Of a stretch of 64,000 bases of DNA, positions 1 through 6,746 are shown piece after piece; position 1 is the first letter of the stretch, and each line of letters begins with the position of its first letter. Both the position numbers and the translations under genes were made by a program. The stretch lies in contig NZ_FNRJ01000008.1 in NCBI RefSeq assembly GCF_900107855.1, forward strand, positions 62,001 to 126,000. The letters run 5' to 3'. The notes beneath the pieces are model-generated. The model was not told the origin of the DNA. It was given only the letters and a program-made list of their open reading frames with translations, and did no database searches. This DNA comes from Marinobacterium iners DSM 11526 (GTDB lineage Bacteria; Pseudomonadota; Gammaproteobacteria; Pseudomonadales; Balneatricaceae).

Positions 1-1090
1 CCACAAGGCCGGCACGAAAACCGATCGCCAGAATGCTCACTGCCATCACCACCAAAACCGCGACCAGAAACTTGACCTGAAACAGGTTGACTGCCTGACT
101 GATCGCCTCGGTTTGATTGGTCAGCATCTGCAACGACATGCCCAGAGGCAAGCGCGACTGCTCGTCTGCGATGAAGGCTTCAAGACGCTCACCAAATTCG
201 AGCCCGTTCTGACCGGATTGCATCACGACACCCAGCAAAATGGCGTCCTTACCATTGGCTCGTACCAGATAGCTCGGTGGATCTTCATATCCCCGTCGCA
301 CTTCGGCCAAGTCAGACAGCTTGATGAGCTGCCCTCCTACTCTCAGCGGCACCGCCGCCAACTGTTCAGGGTCGGCCAAGTCTGCCTCAATGCGCAGATA
401 GGCACGCGGGCCATCCAGGTCCACAAACCCCGAGGCCACCATCCTGTTGCTGGCTTCGATGGCAGCAAATATCTGCTCTGGGGTCAGGCCGAGATTGTTG
501 AGCCGATTCATGTCAAATTCGATATATACACGCTCAGGGCGCTCACCCAGCACCAGCGCCTTTTGCAGACCCGGCAGACGCTGCAAACGATCACGAATCG
601 ACTCGGCTTCACGTGTCAGTTCGCGCATCGGCATGCCCGGGGCCGTCAGGGCGATCAGCGAGAAGTACACATCCGAAAAATCATCATTCACAATGGGGCC
701 GATCACACCGGCGGGCAGGCTGGCGGCTTCATCCTGCATCCGCTTGCGCACTTCATAAAACAGATCGGGTACCACCTCGCTGGGCGAAAAATCTTCAAAC
801 TCCACCTGCAGATCCGCACGCCCCGGACGTACAGTGGTTTCAACCTTGTTCAGATATTCCACTTCCTGGATGCGCTTCTCCAGTCGATCAACGACCTGAT
901 TCTGCAGCTCTTGCGGGGTTGCTCCGGGCCAAACCACCGACACCACCATCACGCGAACGGTGAAGGCCGGATCTTCAGCCCGCCCCAGTGAAAGGAATGC
1001 ATACACACCGGCACACACGGACAGAATGATGAAAAACAGCGTGACGGAGCGCTCACGTACCGCAAGCGCCGAGAGGTTGGGAAAGCTCAT
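1..1090 (-). CDS. RND-family efflux permease, N-terminal part (cut by window edge)
   Basis: The first 363 codons of an inner-membrane proton-driven RND (AcrB/hydrophobe-amphiphile type) efflux pump; the rest lies beyond the left edge, since these proteins are usually over 1000 residues. The translation begins MSFPNLSALAVRERSV, has a first membrane helix at about residues 12-30, then the RND porter signature with WPGATPQE and a stretch like EVEYLNKVETTVRPG. A second hydrophobic block starts at about residue 340. The start codon overlaps the stop of the upstream adaptor gene in an ATGA arrangement, so the two are translationally coupled. Substrate cannot be told from the sequence. Confidence 0.88.
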   Translation of the reverse strand, partial: MSFPNLSALAVRERSVTLFFIILSVCAGVYAFLSLGRAEDPAFTVRVMVVSVVWPGATPQELQNQVVDRLEKRIQEVEYLNKVETTVRPGRADLQVEFEDFSPSEVVPDLFYEVRKRMQDEAASLPAGVIGPIVNDDFSDVYFSLIALTAPGMPMRELTREAESIRDRLQRLPGLQKALVLGERPERVYIEFDMNRLNNLGLTPEQIFAAIEASNRMVASGFVDLDGPRAYLRIEADLADPEQLAAVPLRVGGQLIKLSDLAEVRRGYEDPPSYLVRANGKDAILLGVVMQSGQNGLEFGERLEAFIADEQSRLPLGMSLQMLTNQTEAISQAVNLFQVKFLVAVLVVMAVSILAIGFRAGLV

Positions 1091-2130
1091 TGTGCCTGCT
1101 CCCTCACATCCATTCCCGGCGTCAACAGATGGGTGCCCAAGGCAATAATGCGGCTGCCCTCGGCCAGTGAAGCGCGAATTCTGGCCTGCTCGCTTTCCAG
1201 TGACAGAACCTCAACCGGAACAGGCTGTGCCTTGCCCCCCAACACCTGCCACACCTGCGGGCCGCCGCTGCGCTCATCCAACGCCCCCAGCGGCACACTC
1301 AGCGTGACACCTTGCTGATCCTGGTTCAGCAGTACCTGCACCACCATACCCAGGCTCAGGGCGTCAGAAGGCTGTTCTATGCGGTAGCGCGCACGCCAAC
1401 TGCGGCTTTGCGGGTCCGCTGCACCGGCAACCTCACGCAAACTCAGCGGTAACACCCTGTCTTCCAGTTGCAGCTTGCCACCTTCGGGGGGACGCACACC
1501 TTCGGCAAGATATACCTCAACCTCCAGTGGACCCTCTTCAACCAACACCGCCAATGTCTGCCCCACCGCCACCACCTGGCCCGGCTCTGCACTGACCTCG
1601 GTCAACACACCCGCCCTGTCAGCTGCAAGTTTGGCGTAACCCAAGCCGTTGCGCGCCTGTGCCAGCACCGCCAGTGCGGCATCACGATGGCTTTCCGCTT
1701 CACGCAACGCCAGCTCAAAACGATCCAGTGTCTGCCGACTTACAAAATCACGTTCAACCAGTTGCTGTTGACGCTTTAACTCGCTGCGGGCAATCGCCAA
1801 AGCCGCTTCAGCGGTTTTGACCTCAGCTTCCGCCACTCGAACCGTTGCCATCAGGTCGCGTGTATCAAGCTGAAACAGCAGCTGCCCGGCCACCACTCGC
1901 TGCCCAGCATCGACATGCCGTTCCAGAATGCGACCGGGGACCTGAAACGAGACAGGGATTTCGTGACGTCCCTTGACCGTACCCGACAATTTCACCCATG
2001 CACTGTCATGACTCTGCACTGCCACTGTTCTGACCCAGGGAGCCGGTGTCGTCTCTGGCGAAACGGATTCGTCACCGCTGCACCCGACCAGTAGCAGAGA
2101 AAGCAGAATCAGAGGAAGTGTCAGTCGCAT
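1087..2130 (-). CDS. RND efflux periplasmic adaptor (membrane fusion lipoprotein)
   Basis: Periplasmic adaptor subunit that links the RND permease to an outer-membrane channel. The 347-aa product starts with a lipoprotein signal ending in LLVGC (Cys17), so it is probably anchored by a lipid. It then shows the usual adaptor order: a split lipoyl/barrel-sandwich domain (PGRILERHVDAGQRV, about residues 66-80, and AEPGQVVAVGQTLAV, about 181-195), an alpha-helical hairpin rich in Ala/Glu/Gln between them, and a C-terminal beta-barrel and membrane-proximal domain. The gene precedes and overlaps the permease gene. No dedicated regulator is visible beside it. Confidence 0.88.
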   Translation of the reverse strand: MRLTLPLILLSLLLVGCSGDESVSPETTPAPWVRTVAVQSHDSAWVKLSGTVKGRHEIPVSFQVPGRILERHVDAGQRVVAGQLLFQLDTRDLMATVRVAEAEVKTAEAALAIARSELKRQQQLVERDFVSRQTLDRFELALREAESHRDAALAVLAQARNGLGYAKLAADRAGVLTEVSAEPGQVVAVGQTLAVLVEEGPLEVEVYLAEGVRPPEGGKLQLEDRVLPLSLREVAGAADPQSRSWRARYRIEQPSDALSLGMVVQVLLNQDQQGVTLSVPLGALDERSGGPQVWQVLGGKAQPVPVEVLSLESEQARIRASLAEGSRIIALGTHLLTPGMDVREQAQ

Positions 2131-2226
2131 GGCAATATACCCGATGGTCGCGTCGATTCAGTTGACCCAATCGTAAAATATTAGAGACAACAAATATATA
2201 TTCGCAACGTATTGAATACTGGCTGG

Positions 2227-2652
2227 TTACTCAAGCGGGGTGTTGAAACGAGTATCACTGCGGACCACTGTCTGCCCCACCGGAGCCAGCGCAATCATCG
2301 CCAGTTTGAGGTGCTGAATGCCGAAAGGAATGCCAATGATGGTGATAAAGCAGGCCAGTGCCGACATTAAATGACCAATTGCCAGCCATATACCGGCGAA
2401 AATGAACCAGATGATGTTGCCAATCAGCCCCAAAACCCCAGTGCCAATATCGTCACGACCCGTCAAGTCGCGACGGTTGACCGGTTCCTTGCCGAACGGG
2501 AAAAAGGCAAAACTGCCTATTACGAAGCATGAACGCGCCCAAGGGATACCCACAATGGTGATTAACGCCAGCAAGCCGGCCAGCCACCAGGCCAACCCCA
2601 TCAGCACACCACCCAACACGAACCAGAGAATATTACCCAGTACACGCAGCAT
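2227..2652 (-). CDS. yccF: YccF family inner-membrane protein
   Basis: A 141-aa protein of the YccF (DUF307) family, function not established. It has two halves that resemble each other, each with a hydrophobic pair of segments and the pattern GNI(L/I)WF...IT(I/V)(V/I)GIP(W/F). These lie at about residues 6-38 and 78-110, an internal duplication typical of the family. Length and start fit the family (ATG, preceded by a modest GGGAT). It stands alone; its downstream neighbour on the same strand is the efflux adaptor, about 100 bases away. Confidence 0.85.
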   Translation of the reverse strand: MLRVLGNILWFVLGGVLMGLAWWLAGLLALITIVGIPWARSCFVIGSFAFFPFGKEPVNRRDLTGRDDIGTGVLGLIGNIIWFIFAGIWLAIGHLMSALACFITIIGIPFGIQHLKLAMIALAPVGQTVVRSDTRFNTPLE

Positions 2653-2757
2653 TTGAATGATCCCTCACATATGCAAATAAAGTTCGAGCCATTGTTCCAC
2701 TATTTATCCAGTAGAGCGAGAGGCAAGACAAGGGATGTTCTCTCCCTTAATACATAC

Positions 2758-2792
2758 AAAAAAGCCGAGCCCCTCACGGGGCCCGGCTTTTT
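2758..2792 (-). terminator. Rho-independent terminator
   Basis: A strong GC hairpin (AGCCGRGCCCC on each arm around a TCAC loop; one mismatch in the stem) is flanked by A-runs on the left and T-runs on the right. It can therefore stop transcription on either strand. It lies 17 bases past the stop of the small Lys-rich gene, so its main role is probably to end that minus-strand unit. Confidence 0.85.
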
Positions 2793-2808
2793 ACTGGTAA
2801 GCCAGAGA

Positions 2809-2928
2809 TTACTTGGCTTTCTTGAGCAGTTTTTTCAGACCTTTCAGCTTGCCTTCGTGCTTGGCAATTTTAGCCTTGCGTGCCTTGATCTCTTTCTTAA
2901 CAGCTTTGGTCTTTACTTTGTTCGCCAT
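2809..2928 (-). CDS. Small Lys-rich protein, 39 aa
   Basis: A short open frame with a clear ATG start, a GA-rich ribosome-binding stretch (GGAGAGAACG) just upstream and a terminator right after its stop. The product begins MANKVKTKAVKKEIKARKAK and continues with KLKGLKKLLKKAK. Almost half its residues are Lys or Arg, and hydrophobic residues recur every three to four positions, so it can form a cationic amphipathic helix. I do not recognise a family. The gene follows the RHH-like gene by 27 bases in the same direction, so the two are likely co-transcribed. A nucleic-acid-binding or ribosome-associated role would fit the charge, but that is only inference. Confidence 0.6.
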   Translation of the reverse strand: MANKVKTKAVKKEIKARKAKIAKHEGKLKGLKKLLKKAK

Positions 2929-2955
2929 GGTCGTTCTCTCCATCTAATGAGCAGA

Positions 2956-3129
2956 CTATTTCTGTAGCGAAGCATGTTCGGCTACGAAGCTGCGAATAAA
3001 ACGTCGAATTTCACGTGCTGCACTGGTATCCAGTTCATCACAAAGCGCGACAAACTGATCGCGATCTTCATTATTGATCCGGATAACCAGCTGGCTGTTT
3101 TTGGGTCTGCTTTTCTTTTTACCGCTCAT
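2956..3129 (-). CDS. Ribbon-helix-helix-like small DNA-binding protein
   Basis: Predicted 57-aa product. I chose the ATG at 3129 because a strong GGGAGG lies seven bases upstream; the frame stays open further upstream but without support. After a basic N-terminus (GKKKSRPK), the segment SQLVIRIN looks like the DNA-contacting strand of Arc/CopG-type repressors. It is followed by two helices (NEDRDQFVALCDEL and TSAAREIRRFIRSFV), the usual RHH layout and length. It would act as a dimeric repressor, possibly of its own two-gene unit. Assignment rests on pattern only. Confidence 0.55.
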   Translation of the reverse strand: MSGKKKSRPKNSQLVIRINNEDRDQFVALCDELDTSAAREIRRFIRSFVAEHASLQK

Positions 3130-3341
3130 TAAAAGCCTCCCAAAGCTGCCTGCAGCGACTATCGACTGACAATCATATGTATATACAAAGCAAACCATAG
3201 CAGCTGACAGAGGCAGGGTCAAACTGCCTTAACCAGAGGCAGACCTATTCACATCTTTGCTAAACTGTTGACCAGCTTAAACGTGCAACCGCATTCAAAT
3301 CATCGGGGCCAGCAAAGGCATCCGATCTCAGGGAGACAATG

Positions 3342-3815
3342 ATGAAGCATGACGATACGCTGGTGCAGCAACTGAACAGGGTACTGACGCTTGAGCTTAC
3401 ATCCATCAACCAGTATTTCCTGCATGCTCGTATTTTCAGGAACTGGGGGCTGGAACGACTGAACCACAAGGCCTACAAGAAATCGATTCTTGACATGAAG
3501 CAGGCCGACCGGTTGATTGAGCGCATTCTGTTTCTGGAAGGGCTACCCAACCTGCAGCACCTGGAGCGCTTGCGCATCGGTGAAGATACCGAAGAGATGC
3601 TGCAGGGGGACCTGAGCCTTGAGACTGACCAGATTGCGCTGCTGCGTGATGTGATCGCCCAGTGCGAAGCCGGTGGTGATTATGTCAGCCGCAAGCTGCT
3701 GGTCGACATTCTGGAAGAAGAAGAGGAACACCTGGACTGGATTGAAACCCAGCAGCATCTGATCCGAGAGGTAGGTATTCAGAACTACCTGCAATCGGCC
3801 ATTGAGGAGGATTGA
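3342..3815 (+). CDS. bfr: Bacterioferritin, heme-binding type subunit
   Basis: A 157-aa four-helix ferritin subunit for cytoplasmic iron storage. I prefer the second of two adjacent ATGs (3342) because its spacing from GGGAG is better and family numbering then fits. Met52, the axial heme ligand of bacterioferritin, is present (ILDMKQAD). Two ferroxidase ligands are changed: residue 51 is Asp, not Glu, and residue 54 is Gln, not His. Glu18, Glu94, Glu127 and His130 equivalents are kept. The subunit therefore looks able to bind heme but poor at oxidising iron. It lies two bases before the second bfr gene, whose product shows the opposite pattern; the two probably form a mixed 24-mer. Confidence 0.9.
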   Translation: MKHDDTLVQQLNRVLTLELTSINQYFLHARIFRNWGLERLNHKAYKKSILDMKQADRLIERILFLEGLPNLQHLERLRIGEDTEEMLQGDLSLETDQIALLRDVIAQCEAGGDYVSRKLLVDILEEEEEHLDWIETQQHLIREVGIQNYLQSAIEED

Positions 3816-3817
3816 TT

Positions 3818-4285
3818 ATGCAAGGCAAGCAAAATGTCATTGACGCACTGAACAAGCTACTGGCCGGCGAACTGGCCGCCATGGATCAGTATTTTATCCA
3901 TTCGGAAATGTATGCCGACTGGGGGTTCAACAAGCTCTATGAGCGCATCGCGCACGAGTTTGATGATGAAAAGGGTCACGCCAAATTGATGATTGAGCGC
4001 ATATTGTTCCTGGGCGGCACACCGGACCTGGTAACACGCGAGCCCATTCATGTCGGCAAAACCGTCCCGGAAATGCTGCAGAATGACCTGAACACCGAAT
4101 ATCAGGTCGTGCATAACCTTAAACAGGTCATTGCGCTGTGTGAACAGGAACAGGATTACCAGACCCGAGAAATGCTGCGTCAGCAACTGGCCGATACCGA
4201 GGAAGATCATGCCTACTGGCTCGAAAAGCAGCTGGGGCTAATCAACCGTGTTGGCCTGCAGAACTACCTGCAGTCACAGATGTAA
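3818..4285 (+). CDS. bfr: Bacterioferritin, ferroxidase-type subunit
   Basis: A 155-aa bacterioferritin subunit. The ATG at 3818 follows GGAGG by seven bases, with the ribosome-binding site inside the end of the preceding gene, so translation is coupled. Ferroxidase residues Glu18, Glu51 and His54 are present (DDEKGHAK), as are Glu and His in EEDH near residue 127. The heme ligand position 52 is Lys instead of Met. It should oxidise Fe(II) but not share heme through this residue. Together with the upstream subunit this resembles the known two-subunit bacterioferritins of Neisseria and Pseudomonas. The C-terminus NYLQSQM is the usual ferritin end. Confidence 0.92.
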   Translation: MQGKQNVIDALNKLLAGELAAMDQYFIHSEMYADWGFNKLYERIAHEFDDEKGHAKLMIERILFLGGTPDLVTREPIHVGKTVPEMLQNDLNTEYQVVHNLKQVIALCEQEQDYQTREMLRQQLADTEEDHAYWLEKQLGLINRVGLQNYLQSQM

Positions 4286-4289
4286 TTTT

Positions 4290-4324
4290 GGGGACCGACC
4301 TCCAGGCGCGGTCGGTCATCCCCT
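4290..4324 (+). terminator. Hairpin after the bacterioferritin operon, probable terminator
   Basis: Perfect 8-bp arms GACCGACC and GGTCGGTC (4293-4300 and 4310-4317) are extended by outer GGGG/CCCC pairing. A short T-rich stretch (TCTGTTTT) follows. It begins a few bases after the second bfr stop. Confidence 0.65.
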
Positions 4325-4491
4325 CTGTTTTAACATCCGGCCCACAGCGTGTGATCGAAGAGGGAGCTAGCATTATAAGTCTCGGTGAATCCACCGAGGC
4401 TCTTCAGAACCGTCCAACAGGCGCTGCCAATCAACAAGAGACCCTGTATTGATTCAACGATACTGATTTGCTTGAGTTTAAACATGGGAAA

Positions 4492-4579
4492 TGGCGGTCA
4501 GGGAGGGATTCGAACCCTCGATACGTTGCCGTATACACACTTTCCAGGCGTGCTCCTTCAGCCACTCGGACACCTGACC
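4492..4579 (-). tRNA. tRNA-Ser(GGA)
   Basis: An 88-nt serine tRNA on the minus strand. The acceptor arms GGTCAGG and CCTGACC pair, followed by discriminator G and an encoded CCA. The D-arm begins TGTCCGAGTGG. The anticodon loop CTGGAAA gives anticodon GGA, reading UCC/UCU. A long variable arm (GTGTATACGGCAACGTATC region) and the T-loop GGTTCGAATCC are as expected for class II tRNA-Ser. No integrase or repeated attachment-site copy is seen beside it. Confidence 0.97.
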
Positions 4580-4786
4580 GCATTGTGCAATTGATGCTGT
4601 TTTTGGCTGTCATGGCGACCGCCTCATCAATTGAGGTGCGCATTCTAGCAGACTGATTTCAAAGCACAACATCTGGCTCTACTTTTTTTGTCGGTGCCTG
4701 TATCCAGACCAAGACGTGGGCCATTTGGCGGGGTATCATGCCGCTATTGCACAAACCGTTCGACTATTCAGGGAGTTCTGTTACAG

Positions 4787-5767
4787 ATGTTAATGCCAAT
4801 TTTGGCCGTGGTTGGAGGTCTGGCTCTACTGGTGTGGAGTGCTGACCGTTTTATTGACGGAGCGGCAGCAACCGCGCGTTTTGCCGGGATGCCACCTTTA
4901 CTCATCGGCATGGTAATCATAGGTTTTGGTACCTCTGCTCCCGAAATGGTCGTTTCGGCTTTTGCTTCGGTCCAGGGCAACCCTAACTTGGCACTGGGGA
5001 ACGGCTATGGCTCCAATATTGCCAATATCGCACTTATTCTGGGTCTGACCGCCCTGCTCAGCCCTATTGCGGTTCATTCCCAGATTTTGCGCAAAGAGCT
5101 GCCGCTGCTGACCGTGTTCACTTTTCTCGCGGGTTACCAGTTGCTCGATGGACAGATTACGCGCGCTGAAGCCGTGGTACTACTGATTGTGTTCTTTGCC
5201 ATGATGGGCTGGTCAGTCATGCAAGGCATACGCCAGCGAGGCGACACCCTCGGCAACGATATGGAACATGAACTGGAAAGCGAGCCAGCCATGACATTGG
5301 GCAAGGCCATCTTCTGGCTGCTGCTGGGGCTGGTATTGCTGATCGTGAGTTCCAGAGTCCTGGTGTGGGGCGCTGTGGACATTGCCAGTGCGCTTGGCGT
5401 CAGTGATCTGATTATTGGTTTGACTGTAGTGGCAATCGGCACCTCCCTGCCGGAGCTGGCGTCCTCTATTATCGCTGTACGCAAGAACGAACATGATCTG
5501 GCTTTGGGCAATGTGATCGGCTCGAACATGTTCAACACCCTGGCGGTTGTCGGTATTGCCGGCGCCATTCACCCGATGTCATTCAGTCCTGAAGTCCTTA
5601 CCCGAGACTGGGTCGTAATGGCGGGCCTGACACTGTCGTTGTTTATTCTGGGCTATGGCTTCAGAGGCAAGGGCCGAATCAATCGCATTGAAGGTGGCTT
5701 GCTGGTGGCGGTATTTGCTGGCTATACCACGTGGCTGATCTACGGTGTAATCGCCACACAGGCCTGA
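4787..5767 (+). CDS. Na+/Ca2+ exchanger family antiporter (YrbG type)
   Basis: A 326-aa inner-membrane cation exchanger of the CaCA superfamily. I start at the ATG at 4787, after CAGGGAG, since the product then begins directly with the first membrane helix (MLMPILAVVGGLALLVWS). The two alpha repeats that bind the cation are plain: GFGTSAPEMVVS with GNGYGSNIANIALILG in the first half (about residues 46-90), and AIGTSLPELASS with GNVIGSNMFNTLAVVG in the second (about 216-260). About ten helices are predicted. The CorA-like gene follows 13 bases later, suggesting a small cation-transport operon. The transported ion cannot be fixed from sequence. Confidence 0.9.
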   Translation: MLMPILAVVGGLALLVWSADRFIDGAAATARFAGMPPLLIGMVIIGFGTSAPEMVVSAFASVQGNPNLALGNGYGSNIANIALILGLTALLSPIAVHSQILRKELPLLTVFTFLAGYQLLDGQITRAEAVVLLIVFFAMMGWSVMQGIRQRGDTLGNDMEHELESEPAMTLGKAIFWLLLGLVLLIVSSRVLVWGAVDIASALGVSDLIIGLTVVAIGTSLPELASSIIAVRKNEHDLALGNVIGSNMFNTLAVVGIAGAIHPMSFSPEVLTRDWVVMAGLTLSLFILGYGFRGKGRINRIEGGLLVAVFAGYTTWLIYGVIATQA

Positions 5768-5780
5768 CAGGGAGACACAG

Positions 5781-6725
5781 ATGATCCGCACATTCACGCT
5801 AGAACACGGCAAGCTGCGTGAGCAGGAACAGCTGGCCAGTGATGGGTTGACCACTGCCAGCTGGATCGACCTGCAAGATGCGGATGAAGTCGAGCGCGCC
5901 AATGTGGAGCAATTGTTTCCGGAAAGCTTGCCGGATGCGGATGAGGTCGAAGAGATCGAGTCCAGCGCACGCTACTTTGTCGAAGGCAATGACCTGCATG
6001 TCCATTCCCTTTTTCTGTACCAGAGCGAGGGGCGCTTCAAAACGGCAACGGTTGCATTCACCCTGCAACCGGAGCGTTTGATCAGTACCCGTGACGTAGA
6101 GCTGCCTGACTTTCGCCTAACCCGCCTGCGAGCACGGCGCGGATGGGTTGAAGCCACGTCCCCACTGCAGATCCTGACCGCACTGTTTGAGCAGAAGGTG
6201 GACAACCTGGCTGACCAGCTTGAAGACCTGCATCGGGACCTGGAACAGCTCAGCGTCGAAGTACTGGAGAACCGAGACGCGGAGCTTGGTGACCAATTGG
6301 ATCGGCTGGCCAAGCTGGAGGACAGCAACGGCCAGATTCGTCTCTGTTTGATGGACACGCAGCGCTCGACCTCGTTTCTGCTGCGACACATCCGCGACCA
6401 GAAACGTGAGGTCAAAACCTTCCGCGAGATTCTGCGAGACCTGGACACGCTAATGGCGCATGCCACCTTCGTGTTCGAGAAAATAAACTTCCTGATGAAT
6501 GCTGCCCAGGGTTTTATCAACATCCGCCAGAACCAGATCATCAAGATCTTTTCCATTGCGGCGGTGGTGTTTCTGCCCCCCACACTGGTAGGCACCGTTT
6601 ACGGCATGAACTTTGAGATGATGCCGGAGCTGGAGTGGGTTTTCGGCTATCCGATGGCGTTGGGGCTGATGATCATTTCAGCCATCTCGCCCTACCTTTT
6701 TTTCAAGCACAAGGGCTGGCTCTGA
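5781..6725 (+). CDS. CorA/ZntB family divalent-cation transporter
   Basis: A 314-aa member of the CorA superfamily. A long soluble N-terminal region with coiled-coil character (about residues 130-240) precedes two C-terminal membrane helices. The first helix ends in YGMN (residues 274-277), the selectivity-filter motif, and the loop after it is FEMMPELEW. The very short tail after the second helix (FKHKGWL) is typical. CorA members carry Mg2+, Ni2+ or Co2+, and ZntB carries Zn2+; the sequence does not decide among them. The ATG follows AGGGAGAC at good distance. Likely co-transcribed with the exchanger upstream. Confidence 0.88.
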   Translation: MIRTFTLEHGKLREQEQLASDGLTTASWIDLQDADEVERANVEQLFPESLPDADEVEEIESSARYFVEGNDLHVHSLFLYQSEGRFKTATVAFTLQPERLISTRDVELPDFRLTRLRARRGWVEATSPLQILTALFEQKVDNLADQLEDLHRDLEQLSVEVLENRDAELGDQLDRLAKLEDSNGQIRLCLMDTQRSTSFLLRHIRDQKREVKTFREILRDLDTLMAHATFVFEKINFLMNAAQGFINIRQNQIIKIFSIAAVVFLPPTLVGTVYGMNFEMMPELEWVFGYPMALGLMIISAISPYLFFKHKGWL

Positions 6726-6746
6726 AGCCACCGCTTCAGCCCCCCT

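Noticed and set aside
113-991. 292-aa plus-strand open frame at the left edge
   Set aside because: It lies opposite the RND permease, whose minus-strand translation shows clear family motifs.
4492-4579. tRNA-Ser as an integration site for a mobile element
   Set aside because: No integrase, no direct repeat of the tRNA end and no composition shift next to it.
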